Counted from the stretch's first letter, positions 25,021 through 34,676 are shown. The stretch is 64,000 nucleotides of DNA from Bacteroidota bacterium (GCA_023425865.1 JAFABV010000021.1:9036-73035); one strand, 5' to 3'. The notes: generated from the letters alone by a model not told the origin. Numbers and translations are program-made.

Positions 25021-28000
25021 TCACTGCTCTGGCAGGCAGACTACTCCCTCTTGCGTCTTGCCGTCCATCATGATTTTGAGGGGATGCTCAAAACGCACAT
25101 GACGGATATATGGAGTTTCTTCTATGGCAGGCATAAGGTCGAGAACATTCTTACGCAACATTCCGCCTTCGCCTGGTCGGTTGGTATCGATTGTAAAGTA
25201 GCCTACACCAAAGGATGTGAGGTTTTGGAAGAAGTGGGTGCCCTGGCTGGGGTCAACACGGTAATTCTTGATGGCGACCTCCACGATGAGGCGGGCAGCA
25301 GAGATATGGGGCCACTTCACCGGTACGCCTAACCAGGGGTCACTCGAACCCCATCGGCCAGGACCAATGATGACATAGTTGCGACCTTCGTCGAGAAATT
25401 TGTGATTGAGACGCTCTATATCATCAGCCACGGCAGGATTGTTGATGGCAGTGAAATGATCATCATACTTCACATAGACAACATCTGTTACATCCTCGGA
25501 AATACCATGCCCTAAGGAGTTATGGCTACGCAGAAGGCAGCGGTCATCGGGAACGGAGGCGACATCTTCGTCAAGCATCTGCTTGCTGTCGACTATGGGG
25601 CGCACCTGCAAAAGGTAGAAGTCGCCCGAACGATCGGCGTTGAGATTGCAGGCAAACTCTATTTCTACCGGCCTACGCATAGCCGACGCACCGTATTTCA
25701 TCGACATTTGCATCAACTGCGGCAATGGAAAGACATCTTGCTGCAATACACCACAGAAAGAGATGACCTTACGTCCACCCTCGTAGAACCCGTCGCGAAT
25801 AATCTGATCATACGGATCAAAAGTCGAGGAAATGAAGTTAAGCGTGCCATCGGCTTCTGCTTCCTTGACCTTGAGCTTTAAGATATTAAAACCATCATCA
25901 ACCTTGAAATCTGTTCCGACACGCTTCATGTCGAGCGCATAGAAACGAGTTTGGGTGTCTTTCAGGGCAAAATCGAGCTCAGACATCTGCAATACCTGTG
26001 TGGGATGATAAGGGGACACCCGCAGCGTTTGACCTCCATCGACAATATACTTGCCAAGGCCCAAAGCCAGCGAGGCTATACCGTCCTCTGCCTTTTCATC
26101 GCCAATGGGGTAATAGTTGATCGAGCGAAGTACACCCGACATGGTAGGATAGTACCTGTCACCATGCAGTGTTCCCACCACCTCCTGAAGAATGACGGCC
26201 ATTTTCTCTTGGTCTATGATATTAGATGTAGCCGTCATATAGGCTTTTGAGTCATGATAGTACACCGAGGCATAGACGCTCTTGATGGCAGCCGCAAGCA
26301 TGTGCAGCATGAGATACCGATCTTCTAAATAGGGTATCATATACGTGGAGTAGATCCCCGCAAAAGGCTGGTAATGGCTGTCCTCAAGCAATGAACTCGA
26401 GCGGATAGCAATTGGAGAGCGTGTGGCCTCAAAGAATATCATGAAGTCATCGATGTAGCTGTCTGGCAACTGAGCCTTGAGGAAATGGTCGAGTATCACT
26501 TCGTCGGGAGCGTCACTGAGTGCAATATCATAAAGATTGTTTTGCTCCATAAACTGGTCGAACACATCCGTACAGAGCACTACGGTTTTGGGGATCTGCA
26601 CCGTGGCACCCGGAAACTGGTTGAACGACGGGTTGAGCTTGATCACATTGTCAAGAAATGCCAGACCACGCCCCTTGCCTCCCAACGAGCCCTCGCCTAT
26701 TCGTGCGAAATGGGCATAGCGGTCGAACTTCCCGCGATCGAATACAGCCACCACGCCAAGGTTCTTCATGTGCCGGTACTGCACAATGGCATCGAAAATG
26801 ATCTGACGATGAGCGTCGACATCCTGGAGTTTATGCCAAGTAACATGCTTGAGGAAGTTGCTCACAGGGAAGATGGCACGGGCACAGAGCCAACGGCTCA
26901 TATGGTTGCGTGAGACATGGTAGAGCATGGAATCGCGTGGAATCTTGAAGATATTATCCTGCAACTCCTTGAGTGTGTGGATGCGCATCACCTCTTGGCG
27001 AGTAACGGGGTCACGGAAGATGAAATCGCCAAAGCCCATGTGCTCCTCCATCAGATGCCTGAGATCAACGCTGAGCATCTTGGAGTTTTTGTCTACAAAC
27101 CTAAAGCCCTCGCGCTCGGCACGTACACGGTTGTCTGATTCAGAACTCTCCATGATGAGGGGCACATACTCGTCTTGTTGACGAATAGCTTCCAAGAGCT
27201 TGAAACCAGCCTCAGGGTCTTTCTCCTCATTACTCATGGTGCTTACGCAGTTAGGATTGCCACTGATAGGGAAGCGTACGTCGCTGATAACCCCTAAACA
27301 GTTGTCTTTGTAACGCTCATACATCTCCATGGCTTCCTCGTAGGTACGGGCCAGGACCACCTTGGGCCGTCCTCGCATTCGCAGGGTAGCCGCATGCTGG
27401 TTGAGGGCTTCGGTGGCAAAATTCTGACTCTGCTGAAGAATATAATTATAAAGGTAAGGAAGAATAGAACTGTAAAAACGAATGGAGTCTTCCACAAGGA
27501 GAATGATCTGGACGCCTGCCTCTTTGACATCATGCTCCAGATTCATCTTGTCTTCAATGAGCTTGATGATAGAAAGGATGAGATTTGTGTTGCCCAACCA
27601 ACAAAACACATAATCAAAGATACCCAGATCCTCATTCTCCATACGTCGGGTGATGCCGTGAGAGAAAGGTGTCAGTACCACACAAGGCATATCGGGATGC
27701 TTCTCCTTGATGGCACGTGCCACGGTAAAAGCATCATTATCAGCATTACCTGGCATGGTGATAACCAAGTCGAACTTAGAAGTGGACAAGGCCCGCTCTG
27801 CCTCATCGATGGTAGAGACCTGCGTAAATATAGGTGGATAGCGTAGGCCCAGCTGTACATACTCGTTGTAGATTTTCTCCTCTACCCTACCGTCATCTTC
27901 AAGCATGAAAGCATCGTAGGGATTGGCCACAATGAGCACATTATATATGCGACGCATCATCAAATTGATGAACGTCACATCCTTTAAGATAAACTTATTC

Positions 28001-28032
28001 CATTCCTTAGGTACCAGACTTCCGCTTTCCAT
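25021..28032 (-). CDS. PEP-synthase-like ATP-grasp protein with two receiver-like domains
   Basis: A 1003-residue cytosolic protein. Residues 27-150 resemble a degenerate receiver domain (no acidic pair, ITMPGNAD at the phosphosite position). Residues 173-335 form a second one with all receiver residues: E181/D182, D251 (VISDVRFP), S297-S298 (MESS) and K315 (VDKNS). From about 440 an ATP-grasp domain of the PEP synthase/pyruvate phosphate dikinase type follows (GGKGRGLAF, RSSSLLEDSHYQPFAGIYST). The phosphohistidine and PEP-binding domains of true PEP synthases are absent, so it cannot be a complete PpsA. It may phosphorylate or bind another partner under phospho-signal control. It is divergent from gdhA. 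Confidence 0.85.
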   Translation of the reverse strand: MESGSLVPKEWNKFILKDVTFINLMMRRIYNVLIVANPYDAFMLEDDGRVEEKIYNEYVQLGLRYPPIFTQVSTIDEAERALSTSKFDLVITMPGNADNDAFTVARAIKEKHPDMPCVVLTPFSHGITRRMENEDLGIFDYVFCWLGNTNLILSIIKLIEDKMNLEHDVKEAGVQIILLVEDSIRFYSSILPYLYNYILQQSQNFATEALNQHAATLRMRGRPKVVLARTYEEAMEMYERYKDNCLGVISDVRFPISGNPNCVSTMSNEEKDPEAGFKLLEAIRQQDEYVPLIMESSESDNRVRAEREGFRFVDKNSKMLSVDLRHLMEEHMGFGDFIFRDPVTRQEVMRIHTLKELQDNIFKIPRDSMLYHVSRNHMSRWLCARAIFPVSNFLKHVTWHKLQDVDAHRQIIFDAIVQYRHMKNLGVVAVFDRGKFDRYAHFARIGEGSLGGKGRGLAFLDNVIKLNPSFNQFPGATVQIPKTVVLCTDVFDQFMEQNNLYDIALSDAPDEVILDHFLKAQLPDSYIDDFMIFFEATRSPIAIRSSSLLEDSHYQPFAGIYSTYMIPYLEDRYLMLHMLAAAIKSVYASVYYHDSKAYMTATSNIIDQEKMAVILQEVVGTLHGDRYYPTMSGVLRSINYYPIGDEKAEDGIASLALGLGKYIVDGGQTLRVSPYHPTQVLQMSELDFALKDTQTRFYALDMKRVGTDFKVDDGFNILKLKVKEAEADGTLNFISSTFDPYDQIIRDGFYEGGRKVISFCGVLQQDVFPLPQLMQMSMKYGASAMRRPVEIEFACNLNADRSGDFYLLQVRPIVDSKQMLDEDVASVPDDRCLLRSHNSLGHGISEDVTDVVYVKYDDHFTAINNPAVADDIERLNHKFLDEGRNYVIIGPGRWGSSDPWLGVPVKWPHISAARLIVEVAIKNYRVDPSQGTHFFQNLTSFGVGYFTIDTNRPGEGGMLRKNVLDLMPAIEETPYIRHVRFEHPLKIMMDGKTQEGVVCLPEQ

Positions 28033-28075
28033 CGAGTTGTATGTTGTAATTGTAATTCCAATGATCTTATATTTG

Positions 28076-28106
28076 CAAAGATAATTTTATTCTATCATCT
28101 TCCCAA
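28076..28106 (-). promoter_or_regulatory. promoter of the PEP-synthase-like gene
   Basis: On the minus strand TTG (28106-28104), 20 bases, then TATCTTTG (28083-28076), 44 bases before the ATG at 28032. This supports the upstream methionine as the start. Confidence 0.6.
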
Positions 28107-28360
28107 GAAAACCCAAGGGAAAACTGTCGAAATCCATGAATATCCGCTCATATACAAAGTCGCTTCTGTGAAAAAGTAAACACGACTGTTACTGGACTTG
28201 AAAGCATGACTGGAAACGGGGCTTGGCCACTTCTCTATCATTTTGTATCACAAACCATAGAAAACAAACAAAATGACAAACCTCAGCCACGACAGTTAGC
28301 GTACACAACAGATAATAAGTGTCAAAATGTAAGCGACCTATGAAAATTGTGGGACTTTTA

Positions 28361-28392
28361 TTTGGAACATATTGATTAATATCCTATATTTG
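28361..28392 (+). promoter_or_regulatory. promoter of gdhA
   Basis: TTTG (28361-28364), 20 bases, then TATATTTG (28385-28392). This leaves a leader of about 70 nt before the ATG at 28469. Confidence 0.75.
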
Positions 28393-28468
28393 CGACTGAA
28401 ATAAACACAAAAATATGGCTAAGGAGTCTAATCCAGCCTTTATAACCTTTGAATAAAGTATTACTACT

Positions 28469-29806
28469 ATGGAAGTTGAAAAAGTATTGGAAGGCCTGAT
28501 GTGGAAGCACTCAGGAGAACCTGAGTTTTTACAGGCTGTAAAAGAAGTTCTGATTTCAATCAAGGATGTATATAATGCACACCCTGAATTTGAAAAAGCC
28601 AAAATCATTGAGCGTTTGGTAGAGCCGGAACGTGTTCATATGTTCCGCGTGCCTTGGGTTGATGATAAGGGTGAAGTTCATGTAAACACAGGTTATCGTG
28701 TGCAGTTCAATAGCGCCATTGGCCCCTATAAAGGTGGCTTACGCTTCCACCCTTCTGTCAACCTGAGCATCATGAAGTTCCTCGGCTTCGAGCAGACTTT
28801 CAAGAATGCACTCACCACACTGCCAATGGGTGGCGGCAAGGGTGGCTCCGATTTTTCTATCCGTGGGCGATCTGACGCTGAAGTGATGAGGTTCTGTCAG
28901 GCATATATGCAAGAGCTTTATCGTTACATTGGTCCCGATGAAGATGTACCGGCAGGCGATATCGGCGTAGGCGGACGTGAAATCGGCTATCTCTTCGGAG
29001 AATACAAGAAACTCACCCATCAGTTCCAAGGAGTACTCACAGGCAAGGGTATGGAATATGGTGGCTCTAACCTCCGCCCTGAGGCTACGGGATTCGGCGC
29101 GCTTTATTTTGTGCATGAGATGATGAAAACGCATGACCTTGAGATCAAGGGCAAAACGGTGGCTATCTCTGGATTCGGCAATGTGGCGTGGGGAGCTGCC
29201 AAGAAAGCTCAACAATTGGGCGCAAAGGTTATCACCATCAGTGGGCCAGACGGCTATATCTATGACCCTGAAGGCATCTGCGATGAGAAAATCGACTATA
29301 TGCTCGACCTACGTAGCTCAGGCGAAGACATTTGCGCACCCTATGCAGAGAAGTTTAAGGGCGCACAGTTCTTTGAGGGACGTAAGCCGTGGGAGCAGAA
29401 GGCGGACATTTATCTCACCTGCGCTACGCAAAACGAACTTGACGGAAATGATGCCGACCGTATCATCGCATACAAACCTCTGTTAGTGGCTGAGGTCAGC
29501 AATATGGGCTGCACCGCTGAGGCTGTAGACAAACTGATTGCCGCCAAGACGCTATTCGCTCCCGGCAAGGCTGTAAATGCTGGTGGCGTGGCCACCTCGG
29601 GGCTGGAGATGACACAGAACTCCATGCGCCTGCACTTGAGTAGTGAGGAGGTAGACGAGAAGCTACATTATATTATGCATTCAATCCACGAGCAATGTGT
29701 CAAGTACGGCACGGAAAGCGATGGATATATCAACTACGTAAAAGGTGCTAACATCAGCGGCTTCATGAAAGTGGCCAATGCCATGATGGCTCAAGGCATC
29801 GTATGA
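28469..29806 (+). CDS. gdhA: glutamate dehydrogenase, hexameric NADP-type
   Basis: A 445-residue glutamate dehydrogenase that assimilates ammonia by reductive amination of 2-oxoglutarate. The substrate-site lysines are K88 (GPYKGGLRF), K112 (FKNAL) and the catalytic K124 (PMGGGKGGSDF). The dinucleotide fold has SGFGNVAWGAAKKA. Length and motifs fit the 450-residue hexameric class. A strong promoter lies upstream, and the rlpA gene starts 7 bases after its stop and may ride on its transcript. Confidence 0.97.
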   Translation: MEVEKVLEGLMWKHSGEPEFLQAVKEVLISIKDVYNAHPEFEKAKIIERLVEPERVHMFRVPWVDDKGEVHVNTGYRVQFNSAIGPYKGGLRFHPSVNLSIMKFLGFEQTFKNALTTLPMGGGKGGSDFSIRGRSDAEVMRFCQAYMQELYRYIGPDEDVPAGDIGVGGREIGYLFGEYKKLTHQFQGVLTGKGMEYGGSNLRPEATGFGALYFVHEMMKTHDLEIKGKTVAISGFGNVAWGAAKKAQQLGAKVITISGPDGYIYDPEGICDEKIDYMLDLRSSGEDICAPYAEKFKGAQFFEGRKPWEQKADIYLTCATQNELDGNDADRIIAYKPLLVAEVSNMGCTAEAVDKLIAAKTLFAPGKAVNAGGVATSGLEMTQNSMRLHLSSEEVDEKLHYIMHSIHEQCVKYGTESDGYINYVKGANISGFMKVANAMMAQGIV

Positions 29807-29813
29807 CATCAGT

Positions 29814-30530
29814 GTGAATTATAGAAGAACAATATTTTTAGCAATAATATTATGCGCAAGCTTTACTTCTGTTGGGGCTCAAACTCACAGAGGTAAAGCT
29901 TCTTATTACTCAAAAAAAGCCACCGGCAGCCGCACGGCAAGTGGCGAACGAGTGCATCATGATAGCTTGACTTGTGCACATCGAACCTATCCCTTTGGAA
30001 CCTTACTCAAAGTAACCAACCTCGCCAACAGGAATGAGGTTTTCGTCAGAGTCACAGACCGAGGTCCTTTCGGCAGAGGACGTATCATTGACTTGAGCTA
30101 TTCTGCGGCCAGCGCGCTTGGCATGTTATCACAAGGTATTGCGCTGGTAGAAGTAGAGCCATACACAGACATTAAGCCGCCCTACCGACCTGAGTCGGCT
30201 GAACGAGGCTATGCGGACTTTGACTTCGACATCACGCAAGCTGGATACAGTATCATCAACGACTGGAATCAGGACAACGTGGCTCAACTGGCAGATAATA
30301 AAAACAGAACTAACGAAGATAAACAACAAAAAACTGACGGAGCCACAAATAATAATCTTACCAAAAGCAGTAAGCTCAACAACCACAGTCAAATAACTGC
30401 AACGCAAAATGCAAGGACACAGGTCTTGACTACGGCTCCACCAGTTATGAAAGACCCAAAAGCGACCACAGAAGATCCCAAGAAATGGAGTAACGTCTTC
30501 AACAAGATTAAGAACTGGTTTGGGAAATAG
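29814..30530 (+). CDS. rlpA: RlpA-like septal ring lytic transglycosylase
   Basis: A 238-residue exported protein with a signal peptide (about 1-22). The double-psi beta-barrel RlpA domain occupies about 25-115 (GKASYYSKKATGSRTASGERV, RTYPFGTLLKVTNL, VRVTDRGPFGRGRIIDLS). RlpA enzymes cleave glycan strands that lack stem peptides. No SPOR domain follows; instead a low-complexity N/T/Q-rich linker leads to a short WSNVFNKIKNWFGK tail. Start is GTG at 29814, the only initiator that keeps the signal peptide intact. The stop is TAG. Confidence 0.88.
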   Translation: MNYRRTIFLAIILCASFTSVGAQTHRGKASYYSKKATGSRTASGERVHHDSLTCAHRTYPFGTLLKVTNLANRNEVFVRVTDRGPFGRGRIIDLSYSAASALGMLSQGIALVEVEPYTDIKPPYRPESAERGYADFDFDITQAGYSIINDWNQDNVAQLADNKNRTNEDKQQKTDGATNNNLTKSSKLNNHSQITATQNARTQVLTTAPPVMKDPKATTEDPKKWSNVFNKIKNWFGK

Positions 30531-30649
30531 CTATCATTGTGAAAGAGAAACGCCGAAAAAACGACAAAGAGCATTCTCTTAGCGTTTGAATAGGTGACTT
30601 CTGTGAACCCACCTTCTAACAAATTACGAGCAAAACTCTTATCCATATG

Positions 30650-30678
30650 CGCGAGTTCGGGATAAGAATAGCATGCAA
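30650..30678. mobile_element. relic of an IS982-type element end
   Basis: Positions 30650-30678 match 63602-63630, the end of the IS982-family element at the right edge, at 27 of 29 bases, including 18 identical bases at the outer end (CGCGAGTTCGGGATAAGA). No transposase frame accompanies it, so it is either a solo end left by an excised copy or part of a small derived element. Confidence 0.5.
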
Positions 30679-30919
30679 ACAGTGCCCGGCTGTTTCTGCC
30701 ATCAACGTTAGCCCCCCTATAAAACAGAAAGTTATCACCTCTCCTGTGTCGTTGCACAGCCAGTGTAGCTTATCCCTCCGTGGCACCTGCCCCATGTATC
30801 AGTATCCACATCCCCCCGTGGTGACTTGTCCAAGCCACCTTCTTGGCCACAGTGACCACCCCGCACGTCGCCCCATCTCCATGCCTACGCCCAACTGTTC
30901 GCACGGAACAGCCCGATAA

Positions 30920-31011
30920 TTCTATATAAAACCATCCGATGATTCTATATGAAACCATCCGATGGTTCTATATAAAATCATATCATCATTCTATATAGAA
31001 CCATCCGATGA
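30920..31011. repeat. 23-bp tandem repeat array, locus 2
   Basis: Four units starting at 30920, 30943, 30966 and 30989, exactly 23 bases apart, with TTCTATATA cores separated by CATCCGATG-type arms. A fifth position (31012) is decayed. It is in the same orientation as the arrays at 9383 and 51218 and lies between two convergent genes. Confidence 0.85.
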
Positions 31012-31208
31012 TTTAGAGTTACTCATTTAGCCCGTCCGCCCTTGCCATAGGCGCGGAGGGCACTTCAGACGGCAGCTTTTGGACCTATACTGCACCATTC
31101 ATCATGGCTAAACCTATGGTTTATGCATGCTTAATAGGCGGTTTACGACAGTCACCATACTTCTTTCATTTACGCAGCTTAAATTCGTTGATATTAGACC
31201 CTAAATGC

Positions 31209-31246
31209 AATTAGGGCTGTAGAAGCAATGCTCCACAGCCCTAATT
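31209..31246 (-). terminator. stem-loop downstream of the glycine-zipper lipoprotein gene
   Basis: AATTAGGGCTGT (31209-31220) pairs perfectly with ACAGCCCTAATT (31235-31246) around a 14-base loop. It lies about 50 bases past the lipoprotein stop. T-runs are modest on both strands, so it may serve either side. Confidence 0.6.
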
Positions 31247-31294
31247 AAGTATTTGCAAGCTACAATAATCAAACAGAACGCTTATAATACGCAA

Positions 31295-32143
31295 TTATAG
31301 CTTACTCGTTGGGATATTAAACTCGCTGACTTTGGAAATAGCCTGACCACCTTGTACTACACTAACACAGAATTTGGCGTTTCCATCTTTCAAACGACTG
31401 TCTGCCTGTACCAATGCCGTATAACGAATACCCTTACCAGGCAGAATTTTTTCTACATGCATACTGGGGGAGATGAAAAGATGCTTATTACCCGTCATCT
31501 CAACAACTGTAGGCTGAACATCATAAACCACTTGATTGCCGGTATTATACACTTCGAAAATAATCTTCGACAGTTCGCCGCGAGATATCAGTCCATCATG
31601 ATTATCATCAACAAACCTTGCGTTACGAATCTCTAATGTCGGAGTATATTTCAACCCACCAGCCAAACTTTCTACGCTTGACTGCATTGGCATATTGGTT
31701 TGTGGTTGCTGTGCGCTATAATCACCAGTGTACTCGCTGGAAGTAAAATCATAGATTCGGTCGTCACCACTATTTGAGGAGTCAAAGCCGCTATCATAGT
31801 TCAAAGTATCTGGAGTCTGATAGCCGGAATAACTATCGACGGACTGTCCTTGACGTGCAGCACGTGCTGCCGCACGCTCTGCCTTATCACGGCGATATTG
31901 GTCAAGATCCTCTTGACGCTTTTGATCTTGCGCAGTGCCTATGGCAGAACCAATGATAGCACCACCGGCCATACCAATTATAGTTCCGATGTCCGAGCCG
32001 CGAGGACCATCAGAGATGCCCCCAATGGCTGAACCCAATACAGATCCGAGCATTGTACCCGTGTAGGCACCCGCACCGGCATATGTGTCGCAACCACTCA
32101 ACAATACCAGAGCCGACATCCCAAGAACAATTGTCTTCTTCAT
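31295..32143 (-). CDS. lipoprotein with glycine zipper and EF-hand-like loop
   Basis: A 282-residue lipoprotein: MKKTIVLGMSALVLLSGC gives a signal peptide and lipobox LSGC. A glycine-zipper stretch of alternating glycines (about 20-65, GAYTGTMLGSVLGSAIGG and GMAGGAIIGSAIG) suggests membrane association. A charged RQEDLDQYRRDKAERAAARA helix and a low-complexity S/Q/T linker follow. The C-terminal beta-rich domain (about 165-280) contains DDNHDGLISRGE, which fits all positions of a 12-residue EF-hand calcium loop. An upstream methionine at 32170 would lie inside the promoter, so 32143 is the better start. Function unknown. Confidence 0.82.
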   Translation of the reverse strand: MKKTIVLGMSALVLLSGCDTYAGAGAYTGTMLGSVLGSAIGGISDGPRGSDIGTIIGMAGGAIIGSAIGTAQDQKRQEDLDQYRRDKAERAAARAARQGQSVDSYSGYQTPDTLNYDSGFDSSNSGDDRIYDFTSSEYTGDYSAQQPQTNMPMQSSVESLAGGLKYTPTLEIRNARFVDDNHDGLISRGELSKIIFEVYNTGNQVVYDVQPTVVEMTGNKHLFISPSMHVEKILPGKGIRYTALVQADSRLKDGNAKFCVSVVQGGQAISKVSEFNIPTSKL

Positions 32144-32167
32144 AATCATTACTGTTTTAACTACATG

Positions 32168-32175
32168 CAAAGATA
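32168..32175 (-). promoter_or_regulatory. -7 box of the lipoprotein gene
   Basis: The minus strand reads TATCTTTG, 24 bases before the ATG at 32143. Its position excludes the methionine codon at 32170 as a usable start. Confidence 0.5.
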
Positions 32176-32382
32176 AAACGAAAAACTCAACTCTACCTTT
32201 TATTTTCCCTACTTTAACATAGGGAAAACCCTATTCCCCCACAAGCGATGACATACGTAGAACCTTTAGGAAACAAATCGAACTACGCAAAAAAGAAATA
32301 AGCAAAATAAAGAATATCAGAAATCAAAATTAATACCCGCCCCTTTCAGACTGCCCCATAAGAAAGCGTGTAATAAAACACA

Positions 32383-32417
32383 ATAAGCGCTTTCGCCATA
32401 TAGACGAAAGCGCTTAT
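32383..32417 (-). terminator. terminator of the ribosomal protein cluster (after rplQ)
   Basis: ATAAGCGCTTTCG and CGAAAGCGCTTAT form a perfect 13-bp stem with a 9-base loop, followed on the minus strand by a T-rich tail (TGTGTTTTATTA). It is 18 bases past rplQ and marks the end of the long cluster. Confidence 0.9.
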
Positions 32418-32435
32418 CAATATTTATGAGCTAAA

Positions 32436-32963
32436 TTACTCAGCCTTTGCTTCCTCAGCCTTAGACTCTGTATTTTCAACCTGCGCGGTCTCTACAGCCT
32501 GCTCTTCAGCAACAGGTGCAGTCTCCACAACAGCGTCCTCAGCCTTCTTAGCGCGACGACTGCGACGAGTCTTCTTCTCAGCCTTGGGAGCCTTTGCCAT
32601 GTTCTCATCAAAATCAACAAGCTCAATGAAAGCCATGGAAGCAGCATCACCCTGACGTGAACCCAGCTTAATCACACGAGTGTAACCTCCGGGACGATCG
32701 CCAATCTTAGCAGCTACCTCACCGAAAAGTTCCTTAACGGCATACTTATCCTGCAGATAGCGGAAAACAACACGACGATTTGTAGTTGTATCGTTCTTTG
32801 AACGGGTGAGCAACGGCTCTACGTACTTTTTCAAGGCTTTGGCCTTGGCAAGGGTCGTAGTGATTCTTTTGTGCATGATCAAGCTGGTAGCCATGTTTGA
32901 AAGCAAACTAGCACGATGCGATGCAGTACGGCCCAAATGGTTGAATTTTTTATTATGTCTCAT
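32436..32963 (-). CDS. rplQ: 50S ribosomal protein L17
   Basis: A 175-residue L17. The core (about 1-125) is canonical from [20 protein letters not shown] onward. The last 50 residues are an added low-complexity tail, first basic ([11 protein letters not shown]) then rich in glutamate, alanine and valine, as in many Bacteroidota L17 proteins. It is last in the alpha segment, about 100 bases after rpoA, and is followed by the cluster terminator. Confidence 0.97.
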   Translation of the reverse strand: MRHNKKFNHLGRTASHRASLLSNMATSLIMHKRITTTLAKAKALKKYVEPLLTRSKNDTTTNRRVVFRYLQDKYAVKELFGEVAAKIGDRPGGYTRVIKLGSRQGDAASMAFIELVDFDENMAKAPKAEKKTRRSRRAKKAEDAVVETAPVAEEQAVETAQVENTESKAEEAKAE

Positions 32964-33062
32964 TTTAATTTTACTTGTTGAGGTAAAGAATACAAGTACA
33001 AAAGTGCCAGTATTAAAACAACTCTCGTCGTGCAGATAACATTGGCACTACGTACTCTGATA

Positions 33063-34055
33063 TTATTCCTTATCCAATTTATACTTTGAAATGTCGGTTC
33101 CAAACGACAGATTCAGACTCTCGAGCAAATCATCAAGCTCAGAAAGCGATTTCTTACCAAAGTTGCGGAACTTCAAGAGATCAGTCTTGTTGTACTGAAC
33201 CAAGTCACCAAGTGTCTCCACATCAGCAGCTTTCAGACAGTTGAGCGCACGAACACTTAAGTTCAGGTCTACAAGCTTGGTCTTAAGTAACTGACGCATA
33301 TGGAGAACCTCTTCATCAAACTCCTGGTTGCCGTCCTGATCAGGATTCTCGAGTGTAATCTTCTCATCAGAGAACAACATAAAGTGATAAATGAGGATCT
33401 TAGCGGCTTCTTTCAGCGCCTCCTTTGGGTGAATGGAACCATCCGTAGAAACTTCAATGATGAGGTCATCGTAGTCGGTCTTCTGCTCAACACGAGTGGG
33501 CTCAACACTGTATTTTACATTACGGATAGGGGTGTAGATGGAATCGATTGGAAGTACATTGACATCTGTGCAGAACTGACGATTTTCCTCAGCGGGCACG
33601 TATCCACGTCCCTTATTGATGGTCAGGTCAATCTGAACAGAAGCCTTGGAGTCTAAATGACAAATCACCAAATCAGGGTTTAACACTTCAAATCCAGTCA
33701 GATACTTACCGATATCACCAGCTTTGAATTCGGTGGAATTCTCTACGGTGATACTAACTTTCTCGTTCTCGAATTCTTCTACTACTTGTTTGAATCGAAC
33801 TTGCTTGAGATTCAAAATGATGTTGGTAACATCTTCCTTTACACCAGCCACAGAAGAAAACTCATGCTCAACACCAGAGATACGCACGGTATTGATAGCA
33901 TAGCCTTCCAGCGATGAAAGGAGGATGCGGCGCAGGGCGTTACCAATTGTAACGCCGAAGCCAGGCTCAAGCGGACGGAACTCAAACTTTCCGTACTGCT
34001 CGTTAGCCTCCAGCATCACCACTTTATCGGGTTTTTGAAATGCTAATATCGCCAT
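33063..34055 (-). CDS. rpoA: RNA polymerase alpha subunit
   Basis: A 330-residue alpha subunit. The N-terminal dimerisation and assembly domain (about 1-230) carries [20 protein letters not shown]. The C-terminal domain (about 255-320) has [20 protein letters not shown], with the arginine that contacts UP elements and regulators. It sits between rpsD and rplQ as in most bacteria. Confidence 0.98.
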   Translation of the reverse strand: MAILAFQKPDKVVMLEANEQYGKFEFRPLEPGFGVTIGNALRRILLSSLEGYAINTVRISGVEHEFSSVAGVKEDVTNIILNLKQVRFKQVVEEFENEKVSITVENSTEFKAGDIGKYLTGFEVLNPDLVICHLDSKASVQIDLTINKGRGYVPAEENRQFCTDVNVLPIDSIYTPIRNVKYSVEPTRVEQKTDYDDLIIEVSTDGSIHPKEALKEAAKILIYHFMLFSDEKITLENPDQDGNQEFDEEVLHMRQLLKTKLVDLNLSVRALNCLKAADVETLGDLVQYNKTDLLKFRNFGKKSLSELDDLLESLNLSFGTDISKYKLDKE

Positions 34056-34067
34056 TAATTTAATGAT

Positions 34068-34676
34068 TTATTGTTTAGAGTACAACTCAACGATTAACTG
34101 CTCCTTAATATTTTCAGGAATGTCAGCACGCTCCGGCCTGTGCAGGAACTTACCACTCTTGCTGTTCTCGTCCCACTCCAACCAGGGATACTTGCTGTGA
34201 TTGAAACCTGCAAGTGCAGTGCTGATAGCTTCGAGCGACTTAGACTTCTCACGAACGCCAACCACCTGGCCGGGCTTGAGAGAGTATGAAGCGATGTTAA
34301 CCACCTCACCGTCAACAGTGATATGCTTGTGACCAACCAACTGACGAGCAGCTGCACGGGTGGGAGCAATACCAAGACGGTATACTACGTTGTCCAAACG
34401 GCTCTCGAGCAACTGGAGCAAAACCTCACCGGTAATGCCACTTGCCTTAGCAGCCTTATCAAACAGATTGCGGAACTGACGCTCGAGAACACCATAGGTG
34501 TACTTGGCCTTCTGCTTCTCAGCCAACTGAGAACCGTACTCCGACTGCTTGCGACGACGATCATTGCCGTGCTGCCCCGGAGGGAAATTACGCTTTGCCA
34601 ATACCTTATCAGGACCAAAAATGGGCTCTCCGAAACGACGTGCAATTCTAGATTTAGGACCTATATATCTTGCCAT
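34068..34676 (-). CDS. rpsD: 30S ribosomal protein S4
   Basis: A 202-residue S4 that binds 16S rRNA early in 30S assembly. The N-terminal part ([16 protein letters not shown]) lacks the zinc-binding cysteines of some S4 types. The S4 RNA-binding domain around 93-155 reads [20 protein letters not shown] and [12 protein letters not shown]. It lies 12 bases upstream of rpoA. In other bacteria S4 represses this operon; no such site was identified here. Confidence 0.98.
   Translation of the reverse strand: MARYIGPKSRIARRFGEPIFGPDKVLAKRNFPPGQHGNDRRRKQSEYGSQLAEKQKAKYTYGVLERQFRNLFDKAAKASGITGEVLLQLLESRLDNVVYRLGIAPTRAAARQLVGHKHITVDGEVVNIASYSLKPGQVVGVREKSKSLEAISTALAGFNHSKYPWLEWDENSKSGKFLHRPERADIPENIKEQLIVELYSKQ

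Larger units (their letters stand above)
28033..28468. other. divergent regulatory gap between the PEP-synthase-like gene and gdhA
   Basis: About 430 bases. It contains promoters for both flanking genes and, in the middle, an inverted repeat TCATTTTGT/ACAAAATGA (28238-28246 and 28268-28276) with a 21-base loop. No reading frame with family character was seen. Confidence 0.55.
30531..31294. other. gene-free gap between convergent rlpA and lipoprotein gene
   Basis: About 760 bases. It contains a stretch closely resembling the end of the IS element at the right edge (30650-30678), a 23-bp tandem repeat array (30920-31011) and a 12-bp stem-loop (31209-31246). Open frames on either strand (such as 30389-30757 on the minus strand) show no family character. 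Confidence 0.6.

Noticed and set aside
30389..30757. A 122-codon minus-strand frame
   Set aside because: It overlaps the end of rlpA on the opposite strand and the IS-end relic, and shows no recognisable domain or export signal.
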